NCBI GenBank assembly: GCA_900554845.1
Contig: USIY01000089.1
Coordinates: 1 to 8,050, forward strand
Length of the DNA stretch: 8,050 bases
Direction of reading: 5' to 3'
Source: an uncultured Bacteroidales bacterium
GTDB lineage: Bacteria; Bacteroidota; Bacteroidia; Bacteroidales; Muribaculaceae
The notes beneath the pieces were generated by a model, which was given only the letters and a program-made list of their open reading frames with translations, did no database searches and was not told where the DNA came from. Within the stretch, counting starts at the first letter, position 1. The number at the start of each line of letters is the position of its first letter. The position numbers and the translations under genes were made by a program. Positions 1 to 6,051 of the stretch are shown piece by piece.

Positions 1-609
1 AACGAAGCAGGCGAGGGGTCGGCCCCCAACGTCGCCGCAACGGCACATGTGTCGCATCCCGTTAAGCAGGGACTTGTTCAGGCTTTGGGAGTTTTTACCG
101 ACACTCTTATTATATGCACCTGTACCGCATTCATTATTCTTTGCAGCGGCGTACATATTGGAGCCGAGGCCCAGGGAATCAGTCTGACACAGGCGGCCGT
201 CAGCAGTCAGCTCGCACCGGGCACTTCATTCGGAGCTTCATTCGTCAGCGTCGCGATTTTCTTCTTTGCCTTTACTTCGATAGTGGCGAATTATTATTAC
301 GGCGAGACCAACATACGCTTTCTGACATCACGGCGCAGTGCCGTATATGCATATCGTGTGCTGGTAGGGACGATGGTGCTATGCGGAGGCTTGATGTCAC
401 TCGGGCTGGTGTGGTCGTTGGCCGACATTACAATGTCGCTCATGGCGATCTGCAACCTTGTGGCTATTCTGGTTTTGGGACGCTACGCCCTGGTCTGCCT
501 AAAGGACTACCGCCAACAACGTCGAGATGGTATGAATCCGGTGTATCATGCCGACACCCAGCCTGAAATCGAATCCCAGACACCATGCTGGCCTGATGTC
601 GACGCCTAA
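1..609 (+). CDS. AGCS-family alanine/glycine:cation symporter, C-terminal part (5' end outside window)
   Basis: Inner-membrane transporter that takes up small neutral amino acids (alanine or glycine in characterised relatives) with Na+ or H+. The frame is open from base 1, so 202 codons are visible and the start lies upstream; the GTG at 49 is internal, since the family-conserved stretch NEAGEGSAPN (codons 1-10) precedes it, followed by VSHPVKQGL. About four hydrophobic segments are visible (roughly residues 40-60, 80-100, 120-140 and 142-160), then a charged cytoplasmic tail with the family-typical short DY...NP motif. The normal family length is about 450-500 residues, so more than half is missing. 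The ion and substrate cannot be read from this part. A terminator follows directly after the stop, so it is probably the last gene of its transcript. The family call is from recognising the conserved GEGSAPN/HPVKQG region; exact substrate is unknown. Confidence 0.87.
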   Translation, partial: NEAGEGSAPNVAATAHVSHPVKQGLVQALGVFTDTLIICTCTAFIILCSGVHIGAEAQGISLTQAAVSSQLAPGTSFGASFVSVAIFFFAFTSIVANYYYGETNIRFLTSRRSAVYAYRVLVGTMVLCGGLMSLGLVWSLADITMSLMAICNLVAILVLGRYALVCLKDYRQQRRDGMNPVYHADTQPEIESQTPCWPDVDA

Positions 610-610
610 C

Positions 611-640
611 CGTCCGCGCACGGACGTTAAGTTTTTATTA
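611..640 (+). terminator. Rho-independent terminator after the symporter gene
   Basis: A perfect 6-bp GC-rich stem, CGTCCG (611-616) with CGGACG (621-626), closes a four-base loop CGCA. It starts two bases after the symporter stop codon and is followed by TTAAGTTTTTATT. The T-run starts a few bases late, so termination may be incomplete, but position and composition fit an intrinsic terminator that separates the symporter from the two-component genes. Confidence 0.62.
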
Positions 641-679
641 AATTAATTCCTCACGGATACGTTGAAATAGAATAAATGT

Positions 680-687
680 TACCTTTG
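680..687 (+). promoter_or_regulatory. Bacteroidota -7 element of the response-regulator promoter
   Basis: TACCTTTG, followed by C, matches the Bacteroidota -7 consensus TAnnTTTG exactly. A clear -33 element is lacking: the nearest candidate, TTG at 662-664, is only 15 bases upstream, whereas about 19-21 is usual. The ATG of the regulator begins five bases after the box, so initiation at the usual distance would give an mRNA with almost no leader. Confidence 0.6.
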
Positions 688-692
688 CGGGC

Positions 693-1373
693 ATGAACAA
701 GAAAGATCTGAAAATATTGATTATCGATGACGAGGAGAGCATCCGCGAGGGCCTGCGGGAATATCTTGAGCTTGAAGGATATGACGCCGACTCAGCTTCA
801 AGCGCGGAAGAGGCCTTGTCAATGGGGATTGATAAATATGGGCTTTTACTGCTGGATGTCATGATGGAGGGAATGGACGGTTTTGAACTCGCCGGAAAAT
901 TGAAACAGTTCCCTTCCACTGCATCGATTCCAATAATATTTCTTACAGCTAAGGACACTGAGGACGATATGGTGGCAGGGCTCAGGCTCGGAGCGGATGA
1001 TTATATTGCGAAACCGTTTTCGATGAAAAACGTCATCGCGCGGATAGAGGCCGTTACACGGCGGGTTTTCCCCGAATCGACGCCGGCCTCATCTATTAAA
1101 GGTGTGGCATGCGACCGCAGTGCTTTGTCATGCCGAGTGGATGGCGTTGAAGTGAAACTCCCTCGGAAAGAGTTCGAGATTCTGGCGCTGCTTCTTGACA
1201 ATCCCGGAAGGATATTTACCCGGGAGGAGCTTATGAAGAGAATATGGCCTGAGAACGTTGTGGTCGTGGACCGCGCGGTGGACGTCCATGTCACTCGAAT
1301 AAGATCCAAAATCGCACCGTACGGCAAGAATCTTGTTTCCCGTTCGGGTTACGGTTATGGCTGGCAGGAATAA
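693..1373 (+). CDS. OmpR/PhoB-family response regulator
   Basis: Cytoplasmic DNA-binding transcription regulator of a two-component system, 226 residues, the normal length for the OmpR/PhoB class. The receiver domain (about 5-120) has the acidic pair D12/D13, the phospho-acceptor D55 in LLLLDVMM, T85 in FLTAK and K107 in AKPF, so every catalytic position is present. The C-terminal domain (about 135-226) is a winged helix, with a recognition-helix region around VVDRAVDVHVTRIRSK and the terminal hairpin SRSGYGYGW in place of the usual RGxGY. The ATG at 693 is the only sensible start: the next in-frame Met is residue 44, inside the receiver fold. No Shine-Dalgarno is visible. The histidine kinase overlaps its 3' end and is surely its partner. 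The regulated genes are unknown; the phosphate transporter downstream is an obvious candidate by position (inference). Confidence 0.95.
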   Translation: MNKKDLKILIIDDEESIREGLREYLELEGYDADSASSAEEALSMGIDKYGLLLLDVMMEGMDGFELAGKLKQFPSTASIPIIFLTAKDTEDDMVAGLRLGADDYIAKPFSMKNVIARIEAVTRRVFPESTPASSIKGVACDRSALSCRVDGVEVKLPRKEFEILALLLDNPGRIFTREELMKRIWPENVVVVDRAVDVHVTRIRSKIAPYGKNLVSRSGYGYGWQE

Positions 1374-2745
1374 ATTCTCGTTTCAGATGAGGATATTCCT
1401 CATGCTGTTGGGGACATGCTGGTTGCTTGCCGCTTCATTTATGATATTCCAATACCATAGGGAAAAGGAATATAAAGCCCAGATGATGGACATGCGTCTG
1501 CAGATGCACAACGCCAGGATTCTTGACGACATTCGCAAAGGAGAGGCTGTAGGCAGCGTTGTGTCGCGTATCAGCTCTCCTATAGAGAAGCTTCGTGTCA
1601 CTGTAATCGGCCCTGACGGTGATGTAATATATGACAGCAGCCATACGAGCCTCACATCCAACCATAATTCAAGACCCGAAATCAAAGCTGCGAGAACCTC
1701 AGGGCACGGATATGCTATCGAACGCATCTCAGAGGGTGACAACTACAGCTACTTTTATTCCGCGATGCTCGGCGACAACGGAACCGTGATCCGTTCAGCG
1801 GCTCCTTACACTCATTCACTTACGGAATTCCTGGCCGTTGACCGCACCATTCTGTGGATAATGGGAGCGCTCACAATCGCCGCAAGCTTTATCGGAATGT
1901 TCGCCACAAGAAAAATCGCGGTCAGTATTCAGCAATTGGATAAATTCGCCGATAAAGCGGGCAAAGGAGGAAATATTTACAGCGGTTTCTCTTTTCCGCA
2001 TGACGAACTTGGAAATATCGCCAACAATATTGTGAAGCTTTATGTGCAACGTGATCAACAGCATCGCGAGACAATAAGATTGGAGCAGGACAAGGCCCGG
2101 TTAAAAAGACAGCTCACCAACAATATAAATCACGAGCTCAAGACTCCTGTGGCGTCAATTCTCGTCAACCTTGACATTCTTGACGACCATCCTGACATAT
2201 CAACTGAAAAGAAACAGGAAATATTCTCAAGGATTCGCGCAAACGCCGAACGGCTCAGCGCATTGCTTAAGGACGTGTCGACAATAACGCGTATGGAAGA
2301 CGGGCAAGTCATGATCGACAAAAAACTGATTGATCTGACAGAACTTATAAATAGAATTGCGGATGAAGAACGACTTCGCACCGACATGAATATCAATGTC
2401 AATGTTCCAAATCTGATGATTCACGGTGACAGAAGCCTTCTTGAGTCAATATTTCAGAATCTAATTGACAATGCAATCGCTTACAGCGGGGGCACGGAAG
2501 TCAACATAAAAGCCGACAGTAAAGGTAATTTCAGCGTATGGGACGACGGTAAAGGAGTATCCACCGAACATCTTCCCCACATCTTCGAACGTTTCTACCG
2601 TGTGGACGACGGCCGCACACGCACTTCAGGAGGCACCGGCCTGGGCCTTTCAATAGTCCGCAACGCCGTGGCTGTCCACGGCGGCAATATCAAAGCCATC
2701 AGCACCAAAGGACTTCTTTTCGAATTCAATCTTAAAATAGATTGA
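1357..2745 (+). CDS. Membrane sensor histidine kinase, PhoR-like architecture
   Basis: Sensor kinase that should autophosphorylate and pass phosphate to the overlapping response regulator. I start it at ATG 1357 (462 residues). A TTG at 1333 would add eight residues, but ATG is likelier; it overlaps the regulator by 17 bases, implying coupled translation. Order: TM1 (about 14-32), extracytoplasmic sensor (about 33-163), TM2 (about 164-184), HAMP-like linker with DELG (to about 235), HisKA with H259 in NHELKTP, then a HATPase with N-box N368/N372 (NLIDN), G1 DDGKG (396-400), F-box FERFYRVD (410-417) and G2 GGTGLGLS (425-432). All catalytic motifs are intact. The sensor carries VTVIGPDGDVIYDS and NHNSRPEI, a pattern I associate with the extracellular PAS/Cache-like domain of PhoR-type Gram-positive kinases. 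No cytoplasmic PAS domain is seen. Phosphate sensing is inference from this resemblance and the neighbour. Confidence 0.93.
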   Translation: MAGRNKFSFQMRIFLMLLGTCWLLAASFMIFQYHREKEYKAQMMDMRLQMHNARILDDIRKGEAVGSVVSRISSPIEKLRVTVIGPDGDVIYDSSHTSLTSNHNSRPEIKAARTSGHGYAIERISEGDNYSYFYSAMLGDNGTVIRSAAPYTHSLTEFLAVDRTILWIMGALTIAASFIGMFATRKIAVSIQQLDKFADKAGKGGNIYSGFSFPHDELGNIANNIVKLYVQRDQQHRETIRLEQDKARLKRQLTNNINHELKTPVASILVNLDILDDHPDISTEKKQEIFSRIRANAERLSALLKDVSTITRMEDGQVMIDKKLIDLTELINRIADEERLRTDMNINVNVPNLMIHGDRSLLESIFQNLIDNAIAYSGGTEVNIKADSKGNFSVWDDGKGVSTEHLPHIFERFYRVDDGRTRTSGGTGLGLSIVRNAVAVHGGNIKAISTKGLLFEFNLKID

Positions 2746-2755
2746 ATCTCACACC

Positions 2756-2799
2756 CGTCCCACTCTTCCAATTCTCCCAATTATCCCAATCCTCCCACT
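2756..2799. repeat. Degenerate 9-base tandem repeat, pyrimidine-rich on the + strand
   Basis: Five consecutive units can be aligned: CGTCCCACT, CTTCCAAT (one base short), TCTCCCAAT, TATCCCAAT and CCTCCCACT, consensus nnTCCCAaT. The tract lies between the kinase stop and the candidate promoter of the phosphate transporter. It might be a regulator-binding array or simply a slippage-derived low-complexity tract; nothing in the sequence decides this. Confidence 0.5.
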
Positions 2800-2832
2800 T
2801 CGATCTTAACAAAAAAGCAATATTTCCTTAAT

Positions 2833-2861
2833 TTTCCCTCAACATTTATAATCGAACTTTG
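2833..2861 (+). promoter_or_regulatory. Candidate promoter of the phosphate transporter gene
   Basis: GAACTTTG at 2854-2861, followed by C, matches the Bacteroidota -7 consensus TAnnTTTG at all but the first base. A TTTC at 2833-2836 lies 17 bases upstream and may serve as a -33 element. A start a few bases downstream would leave a leader of about 30 bases before the ATG at 2899. The presence of a separate promoter, plus a 153-base gap after the kinase, suggests that the transporter is not simply co-transcribed with the two-component genes. Confidence 0.5.
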
Positions 2862-2898
2862 CGCTTGGAAATACGGTTAATAGAGTAAACTGTTAAAT

Positions 2899-5190
2899 AT
2901 GGACATATTGTTTTTAGGAATCATAATATTCCTGTTCCTTCTTGCAGTGTTCGACCTTTCGGTCGGAGTAAGCAATGACGCTGTCAATTTTCTGTCGTCC
3001 GCCGTTGGTTCGAGAGCGGCGTCATTCAAAAGGATTGTTATCGTTGCAGCAATCGGAGTTTTTATCGGAGCAGCCATGAGCAACGGCATGATGGATGTGG
3101 CGCGCCACGGAATCTTTCGGCCCGAAAACCTGTCGTTCTATGACATTATCGCAATTTTCATGGCGGTAATGGTGACGGATGTCATTCTTCTTGATGTTTT
3201 CAATTCCCTTGGAATGCCCACGTCCACAACTGTTTCGTTAGTGTTCGAGCTGCTGGGCGCGACATTTGTCGTAGCGCTGTTCAAGATGGCATCTCCCGAC
3301 AACATGCTCGGCATGGGCGATCTGCTGAACACCGAAAAGGCACTGTCAGTGATCCTCGGAATATTCCTGTCAGTGGGAATAGCCTTTGTTTTCGGAACGA
3401 TCGTGCAATTTCTGGCCCGTCTGATATTCACTTTTGAATACAAGAGCAAACTGAAATGGAAAGCAGGGCTCTTCGGAGGAATCGCCTGCACGGCCATAGT
3501 CTATTTCATGCTACTGAAAGGGATAAAGGACCTTACCATAATGACACCGGAGCTCAAAGCCTGGATCGGAAGTCACAATATGCTGATTTTAGGAAGCTGC
3601 TTTATTGGGTTCACGATCCTGATGCAGTTGTTGTACTGGATGAAAGTCAACGTTTTCAAGGTCGTGGTACTCATAGGAACATTCTCATTGTCAATGGCAT
3701 TTGCCGGAAATGACCTGGTAAACTTCTTGGGTGTCCCCTTAACATCGCTGTCGGCATATAATGACTATATCGCTAATGGCGGAGGCGATGTCCACAGTTT
3801 CATGATGAACAGTCTTAACGGACCTGCGCAGACTCCGTTCTATTTCCTAATCGGAGCCGGAGGAATTATGGTCATAGCGCTAAGCACTTCCAAAAAGGCG
3901 AGACAGGTCACACAGACCACCGTCGGTCTCAGCTCCAAATCCCAGGGCGACGAGCTGTTCGGCAGTTCCCGACTCGGACGGGCCATAGTACGCGGAGCGC
4001 TCAACGTCCATACCTGGATCTGCGACCATATGCCCCTTAAATTAAAGTCCTGGATTGACCGCAGGATGAACACTAAGGTGACTCAAGAGGAAGACGGCGC
4101 TGCGTTCGATCTCATCAGAGGGTCCGTGAACCTGATGCTTGCGGCGATTCTGATCGCATTAGGCACCTCGCTTAAGCTCCCCTTGTCCACCACCTTCGTC
4201 ACATTCATGGTGGCGATGGGTACATCTCTTGCCGACCGTGCATGGGGACGCGAGAGCGCAGTCTTCCGCGTGACAGGAGTAATTTCCGTTATCGGTGGCT
4301 GGTTCATCACGGCGGGTGTGGCGTTCGTAGGAGCCGGAATGGTGGTATGCCTGATGCACATGGGAGGTATTCCCGTAATGATAGCCGGTGGTGTCATTGC
4401 CATCATCGTCCTTATCCGCAGCAACAGAAAATTCCGTAAAAAGCAAATGGAGGAAGAAAACGATTCTCTTTTCCAAACGATCCTTACTACCGACGACACC
4501 TCCGAGGTATGGGATCTGCTGAACGTATACATCAATGAAAAACAAAAAATGTTCCTGGAATTCGCCGCAGATTGTTTCAACGATATCACCCGAGGTTTCA
4601 TGGAAGACAATTCCAAACTGTTGTCACGTTCTGAAAAAGCGCTGGTAAACGAAAAGGGCGTACTTAAATCCCAGCGGCGCAAACTCACGCTATGTCTGCG
4701 TCAGGTGAACCCCGAGACTGCCATCGAAAAACGCACCTGGTTCCATCTCAGCAATAATATGGCGATGTCCATGACTTACAATCTCCGCCATATAAATGAA
4801 GTATGCAAGGAACATGTAGACAATAATTTCAGGCCCGTTCCTTCACAACTAAAAGAACCTTTGTCACAGATCTGCGACGCGATAACAGAGGTGTTGCGTG
4901 ACTCGAAAACGGCGACGGACAGCAAATCCCCTGAGTCGATCGACGCTTTGCGGGATAAATGCAGTCTAATCAAAGACAGGCTTTCATATCTGACGCGCGA
5001 CGTATATGATCTGCTGCAAAAAGGCGACGCAGAGAACATGACGGTCACTTATGTATATCTTAATGTGCTTCAGGAGACACAAGAATTCGTGACGTCACTC
5101 CGTAAGATGTTGAGAGCTATCGGCAAACTGAATCTCGCACCGGCCTCTTACCGAAGCTTTTCCAAACATCTTCCCGCTTTGCAGAATTAA
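2899..5190 (+). CDS. PiT/PHO4-family inorganic phosphate transporter with C-terminal PhoU-like helical extension
   Basis: Inner-membrane low-affinity phosphate uptake protein, 763 residues. The inverted PHO4 repeats are both visible: repeat one has SVGVSNDAVNFL (21-32, the counterpart of the family GANDVANA motif) and MPTSTT (106-111); repeat two has AGNDLVNFLG (269-278) and LPLSTT (427-432). Around ten hydrophobic segments occupy residues 1-330 and 405-507. A hydrophilic linker (331-404) separates them. Residues 508-763 are charged and predicted helical, resembling a PhoU-like cytoplasmic domain; many PiT proteins have only about 420-550 residues, so this tail is an added domain, although similar long forms are known in Bacteroidetes. 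ATG 2899 gives an N-terminus that enters the membrane at once. The upstream two-component pair may control it (inference). Selectivity for phosphate over sulfate cannot be proven from sequence. No frameshift is seen. Confidence 0.92.
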   Translation: MDILFLGIIIFLFLLAVFDLSVGVSNDAVNFLSSAVGSRAASFKRIVIVAAIGVFIGAAMSNGMMDVARHGIFRPENLSFYDIIAIFMAVMVTDVILLDVFNSLGMPTSTTVSLVFELLGATFVVALFKMASPDNMLGMGDLLNTEKALSVILGIFLSVGIAFVFGTIVQFLARLIFTFEYKSKLKWKAGLFGGIACTAIVYFMLLKGIKDLTIMTPELKAWIGSHNMLILGSCFIGFTILMQLLYWMKVNVFKVVVLIGTFSLSMAFAGNDLVNFLGVPLTSLSAYNDYIANGGGDVHSFMMNSLNGPAQTPFYFLIGAGGIMVIALSTSKKARQVTQTTVGLSSKSQGDELFGSSRLGRAIVRGALNVHTWICDHMPLKLKSWIDRRMNTKVTQEEDGAAFDLIRGSVNLMLAAILIALGTSLKLPLSTTFVTFMVAMGTSLADRAWGRESAVFRVTGVISVIGGWFITAGVAFVGAGMVVCLMHMGGIPVMIAGGVIAIIVLIRSNRKFRKKQMEEENDSLFQTILTTDDTSEVWDLLNVYINEKQKMFLEFAADCFNDITRGFMEDNSKLLSRSEKALVNEKGVLKSQRRKLTLCLRQVNPETAIEKRTWFHLSNNMAMSMTYNLRHINEVCKEHVDNNFRPVPSQLKEPLSQICDAITEVLRDSKTATDSKSPESIDALRDKCSLIKDRLSYLTRDVYDLLQKGDAENMTVTYVYLNVLQETQEFVTSLRKMLRAIGKLNLAPASYRSFSKHLPALQN

Positions 5191-5194
5191 CACC

Positions 5195-5227
5195 TTTCTC
5201 AGGTTCCGAAAATTTGTTGTAATTTTG
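5195..5227 (+). promoter_or_regulatory. Candidate promoter of the RNA methyltransferase gene
   Basis: TAATTTTG at 5220-5227, followed by C, is an exact match to the Bacteroidota -7 consensus. The -33 element is weak: TTTC at 5195-5198, 21 bases upstream. A start a few bases after the box would give a leader of about 15-20 bases before the ATG at 5250. The promoter occupies most of the 59-base gap after the transporter gene, and no transcription terminator is visible there, so read-through from upstream is also possible. Confidence 0.58.
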
Positions 5228-5249
5228 CATAACGACAAGTTCAGAACCT
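5201..5249. repeat. Imperfect inverted repeat around the methyltransferase promoter
   Basis: The arms AGGTTCCGAA (5201-5210) and TTCAGAACCT (5240-5249) pair at nine of ten positions across a 29-base spacer that contains the -7 box. The right arm ends immediately before the ATG at 5250. In DNA it could be an operator; in a read-through transcript from the phosphate transporter gene it could fold next to the start codon. It might also be chance. Confidence 0.45.
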
Positions 5250-6050
5250 ATGATAACAGCTATTGACGACATAAACGACCCGAGGGTCACGGTATTTGCG
5301 GGACTTACGGAAGCGCAGCTTCGTAACCGACTGCATGCCGATGAGGGTCTGTTCATCGCGGAAAGTCCCAAAGTGATACGCGTGGCGCTACAGGCCGGCT
5401 ATGAACCGGTGTCCCTGCTGTGTGAAACACGGCATATAGACGGTGACGCAGTCGATATTATAAAAGCAAATCCCGCCCTCCCGGTATATACGGGAAGCAG
5501 GGATTTGCTTATGACATTGACGGGATACAAACTTACCCGTGGTGTGTTATGCGCCATGCGTAGACGGCCGTTGCCTACCGTTGAGCAAATTTGCCGGAAC
5601 GGACATAGAGTTGCTGTGATCCACGGTGTCACCGACACCACAAACATCGGCTCGATATTCCGGTCGGCAGCGGCTTTGGGTATTGACGCTGTGGTTTTGT
5701 CGGAGGATTCATGCGATCCGCTCAACCGCCGCGCCGTCCGTGTGTCAATGGGGACCGTGTTTTTGGTGCCATGGACATTCTCTCGCGCCCCGTTGCAGGA
5801 ATTGGGCCAGCTGGGTTACAAAACGGCTGCATTGGCATTGTCCCACAATTCCATAAGCCTTGACGATCCATGTCTGGTCGACATAGACCGCCTGGCTATG
5901 ATTCTCGGGACCGAGGGTGACGGGCTGCCTTATTCAATCATCGCCGAAGCTGACTACACGGTGCGAATACCCATGCACCATTCCGTTGATTCACTGAACG
6001 TGGGCGCTGCCGCGGCAGTGGCCTTCTGGCAACTGAGGCACAAAGACTAA
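5250..6050 (+). CDS. SpoU/TrmH-family RNA 2'-O-methyltransferase
   Basis: S-adenosylmethionine-dependent enzyme that methylates a ribose 2'-hydroxyl in tRNA or rRNA; 266 residues, within the usual range for forms with a short N-terminal substrate-binding domain. Residues about 1-105 look like that L30e-like domain (LFIAESPKVIRVAL at 34-47). The SPOUT knot domain follows, with motif 1 NIGSIFRSA (132-140; N132 and R138), motif 2 LGTEGDGL (219-226; E222) and motif 3 IPM...SVDSLNVGAAAAVAFW (240-260; S248, N250). All family motifs are intact, so it should be active. The specific nucleotide target is not deducible; relatives include RlmB, TrmH and TsnR-like enzymes. The ATG at 5250 fits the promoter just upstream. 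The stop codon lies one base from the stop of the convergent gdhA gene. A strong nested inverted repeat lies within codons 72-87 and is listed separately. Confidence 0.9.
   Translation: MITAIDDINDPRVTVFAGLTEAQLRNRLHADEGLFIAESPKVIRVALQAGYEPVSLLCETRHIDGDAVDIIKANPALPVYTGSRDLLMTLTGYKLTRGVLCAMRRRPLPTVEQICRNGHRVAVIHGVTDTTNIGSIFRSAAALGIDAVVLSEDSCDPLNRRAVRVSMGTVFLVPWTFSRAPLQELGQLGYKTAALALSHNSISLDDPCLVDIDRLAMILGTEGDGLPYSIIAEADYTVRIPMHHSVDSLNVGAAAAVAFWQLRHKD
5464..5510. repeat. Nested inverted repeat within the methyltransferase coding sequence
   Basis: The outer arms are a perfect 11-base inverted repeat, AAGCAAATCCC (5464-5474) with GGGATTTGCTT (5500-5510). Inside lies a second perfect stem, TCCCG (5479-5483) with CGGGA (5491-5495), around a seven-base loop; four unpaired bases on each side separate the two stems. 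As mRNA this would be a long hairpin with one symmetric internal loop. It codes for KANPALPVYTGSRDLL in the gene's own frame without disruption. It is not followed by a T-run, so it is not a standard terminator. Confidence 0.8.
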
Positions 6051-6051
6051 A

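Noticed and set aside
114..566. 150-codon open frame on the plus strand within the symporter gene
   Set aside because: It is an alternative frame of a clearly conserved membrane protein, and its translation is Arg-rich and domain-free.
49..609. Symporter fragment as a complete 186-residue gene starting at GTG 49
   Set aside because: The frame stays open upstream to base 1 and those codons (NEAGEGSAPN) are a conserved part of the transporter, so the gene starts outside the window.
638..958. 106-codon minus-strand frame extending into the spacer before the response regulator
   Set aside because: Most of it is antisense to the receiver domain; the Ser-rich product has no motif, and the end in the spacer is incidental.
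1333..1356. TTG at 1333 as the histidine-kinase start
   Set aside because: It adds eight residues without family support and lies deeper in the regulator gene; the ATG at 1357 gives a normal N-terminus directly before TM1.
4083..4688. 201-codon open frame on the minus strand inside the phosphate transporter gene
   Set aside because: It is wholly antisense to a well-conserved coding region, has low-complexity Ser/Thr/Arg-rich content, and shows no family motif or promoter; it is a codon-bias shadow.
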